The notes under the pieces: model-generated
Told to the model about the DNA's origin: nothing
Seen by the model: only the letters and a program-made list of their open reading frames with translations
The model's database searches: none
Program-made: the position numbers and the translations under genes
NCBI RefSeq assembly: GCF_000319305.2
Contig: NZ_AMWJ02000001.1
Location: forward strand, 868,001-932,000
Source: Pseudomonas bharatica CSV86
GTDB lineage: Bacteria > Pseudomonadota > Gammaproteobacteria > Pseudomonadales > Pseudomonadaceae
Length of the DNA: 64,000 nucleotides
Reading direction: 5' to 3'
Part shown: positions 63,948 to 64,000 of the stretch, in pieces
Position numbering within the stretch: position 1 is the first letter of the stretch
Layout of the letters: each line of letters opens with the position of its first letter

Positions 63948-64000
63948 GAGTTCAATGCTTCCTGCGATTTCCAAGGGAATCAATTCCGCAGAGATGCTGA

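Overview
The window is chromosomal DNA from a fluorescent Pseudomonas. The evidence is the core gene order (leuC-leuD-leuB-asd-usg1-fimV-truA-trpF-accD-folC-SPOR gene-cvpA-purF-metZ), the high GC, the many Pseudomonas-type REP palindromes and a pyoverdine synthesis locus. I cannot name the species.

Layout. Bases 2-2363 are the right part of an ISL3-family element carrying a permease gene. It ends 9 bp before a consensus promoter that drives two tandem tRNA-Ala/tRNA-Glu pairs (2479-2950). Bases 3.0-7.4 kb hold a TetR regulator with its own operator, an alpha/beta hydrolase, a hot-dog thioesterase, a GNAT acetyltransferase, dusC and a heat-regulated small heat-shock gene. On the minus strand, 7.5-11.4 kb hold a PAS-GGDEF-EAL protein and a LysR regulator divergent from leuC. 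From 11.5 to 30.1 kb runs the core metabolic block (leucine, aspartate family, FimV, tRNA pseudouridine, tryptophan, fatty-acid, folate, purine and methionine genes). A tRNA-Val/Asp/Asp operon follows at 30.3-30.7 kb.

The accessory heart is a pyoverdine locus at 31-57 kb: a pvdG-type thioesterase, one giant PvdL-type NRPS (31886-52458, about 6,857 residues after repair of one frameshift), pvdH, an mbtH-like gene, a PepSY reductase pair on the minus strand and a SyrP/TauD-type hydroxylase. The NRPS is a full pyoverdine chromophore synthetase (acyl ligase, Glu, D-Tyr, Dab) continued in the same polypeptide by two more modules predicted to add D-Ser and Gln. Four matches to the iron-starvation sigma (PvdS) promoter pattern, all with a 16-base spacer, precede pvdG, pvdH, mbtH and the hydroxylase gene.

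The right end (57.6-64 kb, minus strand) is a VasX/BTH_I2691-like type VI secretion effector locus. It has an effector split into two abutting genes, a translationally coupled DUF6708-like immunity gene, then an orphan C-terminal toxin fragment with a second immunity gene. The toxin and immunity membrane segments have diverged between the two units while the flanking DNA is nearly identical, as expected of a recombining toxin-tip/immunity array.

Caution: at least ten one-base losses in C/G runs break otherwise intact genes, including the core gene folC, fimV (twice) and the NRPS, and shorten one tRNA. They look like homopolymer undercalls rather than real mutations. The affected genes are annotated here as single genes.
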